A stretch of DNA of 64,000 nucleotides from Salipaludibacillus daqingensis (lineage in GTDB: Bacteria; Bacillota; Bacilli; Bacillales; Salisediminibacteriaceae). The notes under the pieces were generated by a model that ran no database searches, had not been told where the DNA came from, and saw only the letters and a list, made by a program, of their open reading frames with translations. A program made the translations under genes and the position numbers. The stretch spans positions 62,001 through 126,000 of the forward strand of contig NZ_JARZHF010000001.1 in assembly GCF_029891575.1 (NCBI RefSeq). The letters run 5' to 3'. Positions 55,141 to 64,000 of this stretch are shown piece after piece. Each line of letters opens with the position of its first letter. Within the stretch, counting starts at the first letter, position 1.

Positions 55141-55308
55141 ATGACTTATGCAACATGCATTGAATTGAAACGAAAAGAATTAGAAGAAGTAGTATATAAA
55201 TATGGGTTATCTTCAGACCTTGCCTTAAAGAAATCAGAAGAACTTGACGAGTTAATTATTGAGTATCAAGATTCCCAATATCAAGTCCTCAACATGAATA
55301 AAAAGTAA
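55141..55308 (+). CDS. Spo0E-like aspartyl-phosphate phosphatase
   Basis: 55 residues. The pattern LKRKELEEVVYKYGL then KKSEELDELIIEYQ gives the Spo0E signature (S-x-E-L-D) on two antiparallel helices. These proteins dephosphorylate Spo0A~P or similar and delay sporulation. ATG with GAAGGGG about 9 bases upstream. Spo0A-box-like sites upstream suggest feedback control. It ends 6 bases from the convergent protease gene. Confidence 0.85.
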   Translation: MTYATCIELKRKELEEVVYKYGLSSDLALKKSEELDELIIEYQDSQYQVLNMNKK

Positions 55309-55314
55309 ACACAC

Positions 55315-57114
55315 TTAATTCTCGCCCAATGCTTTTTTCGCATTAGCCATTCCAAAACCATAATAAATGTCATATCCTTTTGGTCCGAGATCTTCTGCGG
55401 TTAAACGTATGATTTCATATACATCTTCATTAGAAAGTTGAGGATCTTCCGAACGGATTAACGATGCTATTCCTGCCACATGAGGGGAAGACATCGATGT
55501 GCCGCTCATCATGACATACTCATCCCCTAAGAATGTACTTGGAATGTGTTCTCCAGGTGCTGTTACATCTGTGTGAGCTCCATAATTAGAATAAAAACTT
55601 CTCTCTTGATTTTCATTATTCGATCCTACTGCTAATACTTCTTTATATCCGGCAGGGTACATTGGCGTATCTACATTATCATTTCCTGTTGCTGCAATTA
55701 ATACAACATCACGATTGTATGCGTATTTCACCGCTTCATGCATTACTTCTGAATTGTGCTCATCCCCTAAACTTAAATTAATAACTTTTGCACCATTATC
55801 TGTTGCCCAACGAATTCCTTTAGCTATTGAAAATGAATCACCCATCGCTTCATCATCTAATACTTTTACTGCAAGAATCGGATTGTCCCACGTAACCCCT
55901 GCGATTCCAGACTCATTGTTCGTTACAGCACCAAATATTCCAGCCACATGAGTGCCATGTCCATTATCATCATAATATGCTTCATTATCCTCAAAAGCAT
56001 TGTATCCCTTCATAATTCTATCTTTCAAATCTCTATGTTCTGGATCGACTCCACTATCTATTATTGCTACCGGAACCTTTTGTTTTCCTCTCGTTTGATC
56101 CCATGCTTCTTCTAAGTGTAATTGCTTTAAATTCCATTGATAAAGATCATAAAATTCATCATTAGGTAAATTGGCTTGAGAGGAAAATTTTTCTTTTTTT
56201 CGAGTAGTCGTTTGCTTTTTAAATGTGAAGTTTGGTTCCATATATTTTATTGCTGGATCACCTTCCCATTCGACGATCATCTCATCAACGTCTCTCGTTA
56301 AATCCCGAACAACAACGGTCTGTTCCGTTTCGTCAATTACGAACACACCATGTTTTTTTGCCCATTTCTTTGCGTTTATACCTTCTTCTAAAACAACGAT
56401 TACTTCCCCTTTTTTCGTTTCTTCTCTTTCTTTCATTTCAGGTTCAGAAGAAACATAAATAGACCAATCTAATTCTTGTACTTGTTTTGTTACAGTTTGA
56501 TCGTCTATAGATGCTTCTTCTTCCGAAAAAGCCACATCCATATCAGAATCTCCAATGAAAAAGTTCCCATTATTATCAGAAATCGCAGCTAGTTCTTTCA
56601 TGTAATTTTCAATAAAACTTAAATCAACTTCTGATAAAAATACGTTATCGCTATTTACTAATCCTATTAACATTTTTTTTGAACCATGAGAAGTATAAGG
56701 TTCAGAGTATTGCCAAGAGTCCGTTTCTTTTAACGTGTTTTTTTGTAGCTTATCTAATGCATCTTCAGGCATAGAGCCTTTTTCAAAAATCATGTTTTTA
56801 GATGGCATCTCATAAGCTGCAAAGCCATCAATATGATCATGATTTACTAACTCTTCTTTAAGTTTTTGAAGGTCATTTTCTTCTTTTGACAAAGATGTAT
56901 CCCAGTCGCGCAAATCATGTTTAACTTGTTCCATAAATAATTCTATTGTCATTACAAAATCTTCTGCTAGCTGTTCACTAAATGCCATTTGACTTTCATA
57001 ACTTTCTTGGTCTGGATAAGCCATTTTTTGTAAGTGTTCAGAACGAAACCATAATGCTATTACAACTATAAGTACTATACTACTTAATAATGCTAAACGA
57101 TAAACGGATCTCAT
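55315..57114 (-). CDS. membrane-anchored subtilase (S8) with extracytoplasmic N-domain
   Basis: 599 residues. An N-terminal membrane helix (7-23) is followed by an about 200-residue extracytoplasmic region, then a propeptide-like segment (236-298, ending DPAIKYMEPNF) and the subtilisin domain: Asp353 (IIDSGVD), His386 (NGHGTHVAG) and Ser540 (GTSMSSPHVAG). The region 40-215 has the strand-helix mix of a sensor-like domain but matches no family I can name. There is no cleavable signal, so the protease stays on the cell surface until processed. Function may be quality control or signalling. Convergent with the Spo0E-like gene. Confidence 0.88.
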   Translation of the reverse strand: MRSVYRLALLSSIVLIVVIALWFRSEHLQKMAYPDQESYESQMAFSEQLAEDFVMTIELFMEQVKHDLRDWDTSLSKEENDLQKLKEELVNHDHIDGFAAYEMPSKNMIFEKGSMPEDALDKLQKNTLKETDSWQYSEPYTSHGSKKMLIGLVNSDNVFLSEVDLSFIENYMKELAAISDNNGNFFIGDSDMDVAFSEEEASIDDQTVTKQVQELDWSIYVSSEPEMKEREETKKGEVIVVLEEGINAKKWAKKHGVFVIDETEQTVVVRDLTRDVDEMIVEWEGDPAIKYMEPNFTFKKQTTTRKKEKFSSQANLPNDEFYDLYQWNLKQLHLEEAWDQTRGKQKVPVAIIDSGVDPEHRDLKDRIMKGYNAFEDNEAYYDDNGHGTHVAGIFGAVTNNESGIAGVTWDNPILAVKVLDDEAMGDSFSIAKGIRWATDNGAKVINLSLGDEHNSEVMHEAVKYAYNRDVVLIAATGNDNVDTPMYPAGYKEVLAVGSNNENQERSFYSNYGAHTDVTAPGEHIPSTFLGDEYVMMSGTSMSSPHVAGIASLIRSEDPQLSNEDVYEIIRLTAEDLGPKGYDIYYGFGMANAKKALGEN

Positions 57115-57360
57115 ATCTCAACTCCCTTTCTCTATCAACATCCTGTTTATATGGTGTACAAATATATAACAAGATATGAGATATATTACTAAGGAAATTT
57201 AAAAGTTAATCGATTATTTACAAAATTAAAAGTCAAATTAAAATGTTCCTTAAATTATTCATAAAGGAACTAAAGATAAGAATGGAATTTAATAGCACTT
57301 TCACCCCTTTTTTGAATCAGATGACTCGCGTTTTCACTTATGATTTGATTATCATGTAAA

Positions 57361-57408
57361 AGAAAACCTTCAAAATCCTCTCAATATAGAGGGTTTTGAA
57401 GGTTTTCT
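57361..57408 (-). terminator. terminator of the DUF420 gene
   Basis: 21-base arms with one G-T pair around loop CAATAT, directly after the stop and followed on the minus strand by TTTTAC. An unusually long stem. Confidence 0.85.
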
Positions 57409-57954
57409 CTAAAACGTATAGTATGGAGAAATCATGACGTAAACCAACACGCCTGTAGCACTCACATACAGCCATAATGGCATCGTCCATCGAACCCATT
57501 TACGGTGTGTACTTCTCATATCTTTAAAACCAGTAAAAAAACTCATTAAGGCCAATGGAACAATCGCTGCTGCCAAAATAATATGAGTAATCAAAATAAA
57601 ATAATAAAAACCTACAATAACCCCTGTTCCACCATATGGGGTCGACTCAGCCATGAAATGAAACGTTACATAAGAAATAAGAAAAAAGCTAGTTGTCGTA
57701 AATGCTGCGTAAATAAATCGTTGGTGTAACGTAATATTACGCTTTAATATTGCAACCAATGCTAAAAGTAAAAACAAGAACGTAAAAGAATTTAATATCG
57801 CATTCATCAGAGGAAGTCGACTAATCCACGTAGGTAGATCACCGACATAACCAGGAATAAAAGATAGTAATACGATTAATAAATTTACGATAATTGTTAT
57901 TGTTATGACAGTTTTTATATGATTTTCTACTATGACATTCCAAAGTGATTTCAT
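57409..57954 (-). CDS. DUF420 membrane protein (YozB/CtaM type)
   Basis: 181 residues with about five membrane helices. Conserved histidines lie in the helices (TLHQRFIYAAF, YVTFHFMAES, ITHIILAAAI and STHRKWVRW). DUF420 proteins of the CtaM type help assemble haem-copper oxidases in Staphylococcus and Bacillus. I infer a role in cytochrome oxidase maturation. No oxidase gene is adjacent. It is monocistronic with a long terminator. Confidence 0.8.
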   Translation of the reverse strand: MKSLWNVIVENHIKTVITITIIVNLLIVLLSFIPGYVGDLPTWISRLPLMNAILNSFTFLFLLLALVAILKRNITLHQRFIYAAFTTTSFFLISYVTFHFMAESTPYGGTGVIVGFYYFILITHIILAAAIVPLALMSFFTGFKDMRSTHRKWVRWTMPLWLYVSATGVLVYVMISPYYTF

Positions 57955-58030
57955 TTTTTCGTTACCCCATTTACTTTCTTAATTCGTGACTTTAATATTA
58001 TACAATGAATGACACAAACTTAAAAGAAAG

Positions 58031-58060
58031 AAAGCACTTCGCATTTAAGCGAAGTGCTTT
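58031..58060 (-). terminator. terminator of the OFA transporter gene
   Basis: AAAGCACTTCGC, loop ATTTAA, GCGAAGTGCTTT. A perfect 12-bp stem, then CTTTCTTTC on the minus strand. Confidence 0.8.
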
Positions 58061-58067
58061 TCGATGG

Positions 58068-59336
58068 TTATGCTAGCTGGGTTTTTTTAACATGGTTTAG
58101 TTGTTTTTCTTCTTTCACTTGCTTAATATTTTTAGTCATGTAAATCGATGTTGCAAATGCAACTACTAATAGAACGGCAAATATATAAAATGTTAAATTA
58201 TAGCTTTCTGTCGTTGTTCTTACATAGGAAACAACCATTGGACCAACAACACCAGCCATTGACCAAGATGTTAGCAAGAGTCCGTGAATCGCTCCCAACT
58301 CTTTCGTACCAAACAAGTCACCAATGAAGGCCGGTAACGCGGCAAAACCTCCACCGTAAATTGATATTACTGCGAAAATCAACAATTGGAATATAATAAC
58401 ATTTGTAATATTTGGTAATATTAAAAACGCTATCAACTGAATGCCGAAGAAAATGGTATACACTTTTGCACGCCCAATATAGTCCGACGCTGACGCCCAA
58501 ATAATTCTTCCTCCACCATTAAAGAGCCCCATAATCCCTACCATACTCGCTGCAGCGATTGCTGTCATACCAACTTTCTCCTGTGCCATTGGAGAGGCAA
58601 CTGAAATCAACATGATCCCAACAGAAATATTGATGAACATCATAACCCATAACATCCAAAATCGTTTCGTTTTGATTGCTTCTTTAGCTGTTAATTGAGC
58701 AAGATCTTCTTTCACTGGTTGCTTCTGTTTTTGTTCTTTTTCCAACATTGCTTGAGGTTTCCAGTCTTTCGGTGGTCTTTCAATATATAATGCACCTGAA
58801 ACCATCAAGATTAAGTATGTTGCTCCTAATATGAAAAATGTGGAAGAAATACCAACTAGTTCGATCAATTTAGCAGCTACTGGACTGGCTATCAATGCAC
58901 CTGCCCCAAAGCCAAATACGGCCATTCCGGTTGCAAGACCCCGACGATCTGGAAACCATTTCACTAAAGTTGACACAGGAGAGATATAACCAAATCCTAA
59001 CCCCATACCACCAATAGCTCCATAAAATAACAAAAATAAAATCAAAGATTCCATTGCAACTGCTGCACCAGCGCCTATTAAACCCGTTGAGAAAAAGGCC
59101 GCTGCTACCAATGCAGATTTTCTTGGTCCTTTCTTCTCTACGAACGGACCGAAAAATGCTGCAGACATTCCTAAGAAAAAAATCGCTATCGTAAAGGCCA
59201 ATGCTACTTGAGTTTTTTCCCAACCTAACTGAGTTGCCAATGGATTTTGAAAAACGCTATATGCATAAGCCGATCCAATAGATAAATGAATCGCCACCGC
59301 AGATAAGGCTATTAACCAACGATTTTTAAGTTTCAT
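58068..59336 (-). CDS. OFA-family MFS transporter (oxalate/formate-antiporter type)
   Basis: 422 residues, about 12 helices. AIHLSIGSAYAYSVFQNPLA at the start and GIMGLFNGGGRIIWASASDYIGRAK midway are marks of the OFA subfamily. Members carry oxalate/formate, lactate or pyruvate-like monocarboxylates; the substrate here is unknown. I start at the ATG at 59336 because GGAAGGTGG lies upstream and the protein then opens at helix 1; the frame continues 90 bases further. A Rex-like box lies 75 bases upstream. Confidence 0.82.
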   Translation of the reverse strand: MKLKNRWLIALSAVAIHLSIGSAYAYSVFQNPLATQLGWEKTQVALAFTIAIFFLGMSAAFFGPFVEKKGPRKSALVAAAFFSTGLIGAGAAVAMESLILFLLFYGAIGGMGLGFGYISPVSTLVKWFPDRRGLATGMAVFGFGAGALIASPVAAKLIELVGISSTFFILGATYLILMVSGALYIERPPKDWKPQAMLEKEQKQKQPVKEDLAQLTAKEAIKTKRFWMLWVMMFINISVGIMLISVASPMAQEKVGMTAIAAASMVGIMGLFNGGGRIIWASASDYIGRAKVYTIFFGIQLIAFLILPNITNVIIFQLLIFAVISIYGGGFAALPAFIGDLFGTKELGAIHGLLLTSWSMAGVVGPMVVSYVRTTTESYNLTFYIFAVLLVVAFATSIYMTKNIKQVKEEKQLNHVKKTQLA

Positions 59337-59410
59337 AATTATTAACCACCTTCCAATAACATTTATGTCACCTTTGACTTTAAAGGATGATGGAAAGTAA
59401 TTAAAGGACT

Positions 59411-59428
59411 TTGTTAAACTTTTCACAA
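59411..59428. promoter_or_regulatory. Rex-like box upstream of the OFA transporter
   Basis: TTGTTAAACTTTTCACAA fits the Rex operator TTGTGAA-N4-TTCACAA at 13 of 14 fixed positions. Rex senses NADH/NAD and represses fermentation and transport genes in Gram-positives. Confidence 0.45.
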
Positions 59429-59575
59429 ATTAACCGTTTCTTTCTAACAAATTTGTGACAGATCTATTTTTAGACGCAAATGGCTATCATTCTATCTTTC
59501 TAAGAGCTTCAACTTTCTTCGTTGGAGATTTACTGCGTTTTGGCTCCTAGGTTGAAAAATCCGAGATGTTTTCTA

Positions 59576-59625
59576 AAAAGAACGATCTTTTGCAAGAAAT
59601 GAAAAGCAAAAGATCGTTCTTTTTT
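59576..59625. terminator. terminator after the 56-residue gene
   Basis: AAAAGAACGATCTTTTGC, 12-base loop, GCAAAAGATCGTTCTTTT. An 18-bp perfect stem with T-runs on both strands. Confidence 0.85.
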
Positions 59626-59794
59626 ACAATTTGGATGGCTTAACTTCGTTTACTTTTTCATTTCTTGAACTTTGTTCTAATTTATCTAACAGCAGGTTAA
59701 CGTCTTTTTTATTTTCCTTTAGGCCAAAGATGCGACGTTTCTCCTTCCTTAGTATTCGGATTAGTAATTTTTTCTCTTTAGCAGTTAACACCAT
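59624..59794 (-). CDS. 56-residue basic hypothetical protein
   Basis: Begins MVLTAKEKKLLIRILRKEK and is lysine- and arginine-rich, predicted as two helices. AAAGGGG lies 10 bases before the ATG at 59794. The stop overlaps the right arm of a strong terminator, an arrangement typical of real genes. No family recognised. The convergence of site, frame and terminator is the evidence. Confidence 0.55.
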   Translation of the reverse strand: MVLTAKEKKLLIRILRKEKRRIFGLKENKKDVNLLLDKLEQSSRNEKVNEVKPSKL

Positions 59795-59852
59795 AGATTC
59801 ATAACCCCTTTACATAAACTTCAGAAAAATACAGTTTTATATTTTATGCCCA

Positions 59853-61076
59853 TTATGAGAAGTTTGCTAAACGCCTTTTTTCTAATGATTTTCTTTTATT
59901 TGCTTTCAACACAACATAAAACATCCAAGCTGCAATAAAAAATAAAAATGATGATACATAAAATACAGAAGTAATCCCCCACATACCAGCTACTACACCA
60001 CCGGTTACGGGACCTAATACGTTCCCTAAAAACCTAAAACTTTGATTATAACCTAATACTTCCCCTTGCATGGATAAAGGCACAGCTAAACGAATATATG
60101 CAGTCACACAAGGAATAATCCCTCCAACAGCGACACCGAACATAAAACGTAATCCTATTAGTTGAAAAATATTTGTTACGAAAGCTTGTGGAATAAAAAA
60201 TACGCCTGCCATGATTAAGCAGATTAATAGTATTTTTTCGTGACCTATTCGATCCCCTTGAATCCCCCAAAACCTCGTAGCAACTAAATTGCCTAGTCCA
60301 GTAACAGAAAAAGCTAACCCTGCTAGAAATGCAATATTTTCAGCAGCTATTAGTTGGCCAACATAAAGTGCCAACTGAGGTTGAATACTGAAATTTGCCG
60401 TTTGCACAACTAATGATATTATCATTACCATCACAAGCACACGATCAGCAGAGATGTGTTGAATAACTTCTTTCATTGTTTGCTTCGGCCTTATTTTCTC
60501 ATCTTCTTTATTAATTTTCACTTCTTTGATACCAAATAGAACAAGTGTCGTTGCGATACTAATGACAGCACCTGTAATAAAAAAAGTATAGGTGAATCCT
60601 ACAGAATCCGCTAATAAACCACCGATTAACGGTCCAAACAGTCCACCTGAAACGGTTCCCATTTGTAAAGTGCCGAGGACTTTCCCTGCAATTTCTTTTT
60701 TGGTTTGTGCGGATATTAGTGCCATGGAAGTAGGTATAAACCCGGTAACAACACCCATAAACATTCTCAGAAAAAATAATCCAGTTACTGATTCTACGTA
60801 ACTCATTAGAAAAATGGAAATAGCAATTCCATAACCTGTGATTAATAATATCTTTTTACGACCGAATTTATCACCAAATCGCCCCCATAAAGGAGAGACA
60901 AAAAAGGCAATAAGAAACGTAATTCCAAATATGAAACCCGACCAACGTTGAACATACGAATCGGAGAAGGAGCCAAACGTTTCAATATAGATGGATAAAA
61001 AAGGCAGCACCATTGTCGCACTTGCTGCCACAAAAAAGTTTGCTATCCACATGATCAGCAAATTACGATTGCCCAT
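59853..61076 (-). CDS. MFS transporter, multidrug-efflux type
   Basis: 407 residues with about 12 membrane helices. MFS motif A is PLWGRFGDKFGRKKIL between helices 2 and 3; motif C-like GLFGPLIGGLLAD in helix 5 is typical of drug/H+ antiporters of the DHA1 group. It probably exports a small toxic compound. No regulator gene adjoins it. ATG preceded by a weak site. Confidence 0.82.
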   Translation of the reverse strand: MGNRNLLIMWIANFFVAASATMVLPFLSIYIETFGSFSDSYVQRWSGFIFGITFLIAFFVSPLWGRFGDKFGRKKILLITGYGIAISIFLMSYVESVTGLFFLRMFMGVVTGFIPTSMALISAQTKKEIAGKVLGTLQMGTVSGGLFGPLIGGLLADSVGFTYTFFITGAVISIATTLVLFGIKEVKINKEDEKIRPKQTMKEVIQHISADRVLVMVMIISLVVQTANFSIQPQLALYVGQLIAAENIAFLAGLAFSVTGLGNLVATRFWGIQGDRIGHEKILLICLIMAGVFFIPQAFVTNIFQLIGLRFMFGVAVGGIIPCVTAYIRLAVPLSMQGEVLGYNQSFRFLGNVLGPVTGGVVAGMWGITSVFYVSSFLFFIAAWMFYVVLKANKRKSLEKRRLANFS

Positions 61077-61309
61077 TAGTTACCACAGTCACTTTCTTCC
61101 AATTATTTCGTTTCCCTAAATATAATTATACCGTAAATGAAGAAAATTTGAAAAGAGAGAGCATCCGCCCTCCCTTTTATTGAATTCAGCAATATTCATA
61201 AAAAATTGCAAGACACTTCCACGACTTCGCTTTCCTCTCGAGCATTTCATAGATTTTTACAACATCAACAACAAGTTTCAACAGAATCTCATTTTTACAT
61301 AAAGTATTT

Positions 61310-61750
61310 TTAACTCAGCCATTTTTTTAGGATCACCGTAAAACCATATAAAATAAGCAAGATACCTACGATTAAAAATACAAGTTGCACAAAAACTTCA
61401 TCTGTCATCCACCCTAACTGATGAAATACACCTTCAACCTGAAAGTAACCTGTAAAGCCAAAACTCGCCATGATTAACCCAGAAATAAAAAACAAAATAG
61501 GGAACGTAAGTGAATCATTTAAAGTCATCCCACCAGATACGTTAACCGTGTGATTTTTAGCTGAACTTTTCGAAATAGTATTTATCTGTTTACGCCTTTC
61601 TCTATCTTTTACATCTCTACTTAATAAAACGATAATAAGTACCGCAATCGTTAAAGAGATAACGAGATAAATGATAGACCTTGATATTAAACTAATAAAA
61701 GCAAAAAATAGTAGTACAATTAATATCCGATAACTTTTTCCTCGGTTCAT
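61310..61750 (-). CDS. hypothetical membrane protein, four helices
   Basis: 146 residues: two helices near the N-terminus, a basic cytoplasmic segment (RDVKDRERRKQINTISKSSAK), and two C-terminal helices. I use the ATG at 61750 because AAGGAG lies 7 bases upstream; an ATG 18 bases earlier overlaps that site. No known family or motif. Monocistronic. Confidence 0.65.
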   Translation of the reverse strand: MNRGKSYRILIVLLFFAFISLISRSIIYLVISLTIAVLIIVLLSRDVKDRERRKQINTISKSSAKNHTVNVSGGMTLNDSLTFPILFFISGLIMASFGFTGYFQVEGVFHQLGWMTDEVFVQLVFLIVGILLILYGFTVILKKWLS

Positions 61751-62028
61751 TGCAAATCTCCTTATCATTACATTAAGGTCTCTCTATGTATGTTTGAAAT
61801 ATTCTTTCATCATTGTATCAGTTAAATCTATGTTGGAACAGATTATATTGATTGAATGCTACAAAGGTAGTTTTGTATATTCTTTCGCTTCGCTCGGGTG
61901 TTTGATGATGTTTCTGTTTGTGCACATAGCAAGTTAAACAAATTCCGCTTACCTTAATGTCACTATCTATCGCGAAAATCAGCTTAACTGATACAACACT
62001 TTCTTCCCCTCTCCTCATCAGTACCAAA

Positions 62029-62057
62029 ATCCTCTTTAGACGAAGTCCAAAGAGGAT
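62029..62057 (-). terminator. terminator of the S9 peptidase gene
   Basis: ATCCTCTTTAGAC, loop GAA, GTCCAAAGAGGAT with one mismatch; TTTT follows on the minus strand, 10 bases after the stop. The 300 bases from 61769 to 62028 hold no gene I can support. Confidence 0.75.
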
Positions 62058-62066
62058 AACCAACTA

Positions 62067-63860
62067 TCATTTGTGTTTTTCTAAGAAATCTAAAATTTCT
62101 TCGTACACTTTAATCTCGTTTTTCTTTTTTGAAAAACCATGTCCTTCGTCGTTTAGAACAACATACTTCACGTCAGTCCCTTGTTTTTTCAACGCATCAA
62201 CGATCTGGTCTGATTCTTCTTTCACTACTCTAGGGTCGTTTGCTCCTTGGACAACTAACATCGGTTTTGTCATCGTACTTAAATAAGTGATTGGTGAATC
62301 TTTCGTGAGGCGCTCCTTGTCTCGTTCAGGATCGCCAACCCAACGTTCCATAATTGGCTTCCAATGCTCTGGAACAGAGTTGATAAAAGTGAACAAATTC
62401 GAAACTCCAAAAATATCAACAACAGCTTTGAAATATTCAGGATGCCGACCTGCTAATAATAGCGTCATATAGCCACCGTAACTTCCTCCTAAAACGAATA
62501 GCTTATCACGGTCACATTTGCCGGAATGAAATAACCATTCAATTCCTTCCACACAATCAAGACGAGGTCCTTCTCCCCAATCTTGTTCGACCAACTTCAC
62601 AAATGTGGCTCCATAACCAGTACTCCCACGGAAATTTGGTGCAAATATCGAGTAACCACGGTTTAAAATCGCTTGAAACATAGCACGAAATGATTTTCTT
62701 TCTGATGCTTGAGGTCCTCCATGAGGCCAAAAAACGACATAACCTTCATCGTTTTCAGGTTTTGCTTGAAACCATAACGCTTCAATCTCTTTTCCATCAA
62801 AACTTTTATAGGAAACTACTTCTGGATCAACCATGTCATTTTGAGTGACTCCGAGTACTCTATTTTCCGTTAACTGTTCCCATGTATCCTTTTGTTTTTG
62901 ACGATAGATATTAAACGGTTGTGTCCCGCTTCTACCTAGAACGTAAACATTTCCGCTCTTTGAAATCGTTAGCTGATCTATTGTATCTGTTGGTAACGGA
63001 ACTAGCTCTGGATCTGAGGAGAAAGAAGACCATTTATATAGTCGATCTTCGACACCTCTCTCCGTGACAGCAAATAACGTTTCGCTATCTTTGTGCCACT
63101 CGATTTCCGAAATGCTTTCGCCTTCGATCTTTAATGTATTCAACACTTTTTCATTCTTATAATCATAAACGACGGCATACGAATACTCTTCTCCTTGATT
63201 GGTCACATAAACAAGTTGCTCACCTGAAATAAAGGTTGCTCCTTCAAACGAGTGTACCTCATTTGGTGCAGAGCTTAATGGCGTAAGCTCACCAGTTTTC
63301 AAGTTTTTTACATAACCTACTTTAAATGTATTCGCATACATTTTTATAACGACCATGAACTGTTCGTCATCGGATACTGCGGTTACAAAATTCGGTCCAC
63401 CTTCTCCTTCATGCAAAAGTGTGTGTGTTTGATTTTGTAAGTCATAAACGAATGTATTTAAACATTGGGGATTACCTTCACTCGTCCCATAAAACATTCG
63501 TTCGCCGTCTTCCGTTAAATCCACGAAAAAATATTTATCTTTCGCATCTTCTCCAATAAGCTTCTTCGGTTTACCACCTTCATAAGGTAACCCATAAATA
63601 TGCACATTTTCATCGCCTTCATGATCAAATCCAGTTAATACAAAGCGATTTTTAGGATCTATTTTCAAAAAACTACTCGCTTGCTCAGAATGGGCAAATA
63701 AATAAGGATAGGGCTTATCAGGGTTCATCGCCCAAATGTTCATCGTTCCATTTAGATTTGATGTAAACAGTAATTTTGATTCGTCCTCGTTTAATGCAAA
63801 ATTTGTGATGTTATACGTCTGAAAAAATTGTTCGACTGTTGGTTTCTCGAAAGATATCAT
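62067..63860 (-). CDS. S9 family peptidase (acylaminoacyl/prolyl oligopeptidase type)
   Basis: 597 residues. An N-terminal beta-propeller (about 1-340, repeats such as SFEGATFISGEQLVYVTN) caps an alpha/beta hydrolase domain. The nucleophile is in GGSYGGYM (about 457), the acid in GANDPRV and the His in DEGHGFSK. It degrades short peptides in the cytoplasm. Start at 63860 with ATGGAGG upstream. It follows another gene whose end lies at 63875, only 14 bases away, so the two are cotranscribed. Confidence 0.9.
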   Translation of the reverse strand: MISFEKPTVEQFFQTYNITNFALNEDESKLLFTSNLNGTMNIWAMNPDKPYPYLFAHSEQASSFLKIDPKNRFVLTGFDHEGDENVHIYGLPYEGGKPKKLIGEDAKDKYFFVDLTEDGERMFYGTSEGNPQCLNTFVYDLQNQTHTLLHEGEGGPNFVTAVSDDEQFMVVIKMYANTFKVGYVKNLKTGELTPLSSAPNEVHSFEGATFISGEQLVYVTNQGEEYSYAVVYDYKNEKVLNTLKIEGESISEIEWHKDSETLFAVTERGVEDRLYKWSSFSSDPELVPLPTDTIDQLTISKSGNVYVLGRSGTQPFNIYRQKQKDTWEQLTENRVLGVTQNDMVDPEVVSYKSFDGKEIEALWFQAKPENDEGYVVFWPHGGPQASERKSFRAMFQAILNRGYSIFAPNFRGSTGYGATFVKLVEQDWGEGPRLDCVEGIEWLFHSGKCDRDKLFVLGGSYGGYMTLLLAGRHPEYFKAVVDIFGVSNLFTFINSVPEHWKPIMERWVGDPERDKERLTKDSPITYLSTMTKPMLVVQGANDPRVVKEESDQIVDALKKQGTDVKYVVLNDEGHGFSKKKNEIKVYEEILDFLEKHK

Positions 63861-63874
63861 TATCATTCCTCCAT

Positions 63875-64000
63875 TTATTTCATTAGAAAACTAACCAATT
63901 CTTCATACTTTTCAGAAGCCTGCTTATATCCGTGTTCATAAAGAGCTTCCAGTCGATCTTTTTTACGTTCAAGTCTCGTCACATCTTGCAAATGATCAGG
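63875..64000 (-). CDS. C-terminal end of a gene cut by the window edge
   Basis: The last 41 codons read PDHLQDVTRLERKK, then LEALYEHGYKQASEKYEEL and a stop. The pattern resembles the C-terminus of patatin-like phospholipase family proteins, but 41 residues are too few to be sure. It precedes the S9 peptidase gene by 14 bases on the same strand. Confidence 0.55.
   Translation of the reverse strand, partial: PDHLQDVTRLERKKDRLEALYEHGYKQASEKYEELVSFLMK

Noticed and set aside
61818-62063. 81-codon minus-strand frame after the S9 peptidase gene
   Set aside because: Its start lies inside the terminator stem of the peptidase gene and there is no ribosome site.
1-64000. CRISPR arrays, tRNA or rRNA genes, insertion sequences, prophage or attachment sites
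   Set aside because: None seen by eye: no regular spaced repeats, no transposase or integrase frames, no cloverleaf or rRNA stretches.

Overview
The window is AT-rich and densely coded, with short spacers, strong AGGAGG-type ribosome binding sites and many stem-loop terminators. It looks like the chromosome of an endospore-forming member of the Bacillaceae. The basis is the gene content: odhAB, patA, a kam/yod lysine locus with its sigma-54 activator, a Spo0E-like phosphatase, a LysM-SleB hydrolase, a LysM-Gmad2 spore-type protein, PTS-type dhaKLM with glpP, acsA and fumC. I saw no rRNA, tRNA, insertion sequence, prophage or CRISPR array. The species cannot be fixed from the sequence alone.

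Layout. 1-11.2 kb: small membrane and zinc-ribbon proteins, a strongly promoted mini-ORF broken by an in-frame TGA, an SDR reductase, a LysE exporter, an APC permease, a DUF418 membrane protein, a HAD phosphatase, a GNAT, LysM-Gmad2, a YeeE/YedE (TsuA-like) transporter and a renalase-like flavoprotein. 11.3-17.9 kb: a dihydroxyacetone unit on the minus strand (flavoprotein, sigma-54 activator with an N-terminal HPr domain, dhaK, dhaL, dhaM, glpP). A near-perfect sigma-54 promoter and a cre-like box lie upstream of dhaK. 18-28.9 kb: odhB/odhA, patA, an esterase, a membrane GGDEF/EAL protein and a DUF4397 protein. 29-39.4 kb: an ABC-class ATPase, msrA/msrB, a preQ1-I riboswitch with a queuosine-precursor transporter, fructosamine kinase, dipeptidase, fumC and acsA.

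39.4-51.5 kb is the most coherent system: a LysM-SleB hydrolase, kamR, then kamA-yokU from a sigma-54 promoter, facing a minus-strand series yodT-yodS-yodR-yodQ-gabT-like-aldehyde dehydrogenase-ablB. Read as one pathway this gives lysine -> beta-lysine -> N6-acetyl-beta-lysine -> 3-oxo-6-acetamidohexanoate -> 4-acetamidobutyrate -> GABA -> succinate semialdehyde -> succinate. All steps are encoded here except the carbon-carbon cleavage. The kam locus itself is known; the GABA-shunt exit is my inference from the two extra genes.

51.7-64 kb: maltose phosphorylase with beta-phosphoglucomutase behind a cre-like box, a Spo0E-like gene with Spo0A-box-like sites, a membrane-anchored subtilase, a DUF420 protein, an OFA-family MFS transporter with a Rex-like box, a second MFS transporter, an S9 peptidase and the end of one more gene at the window edge.
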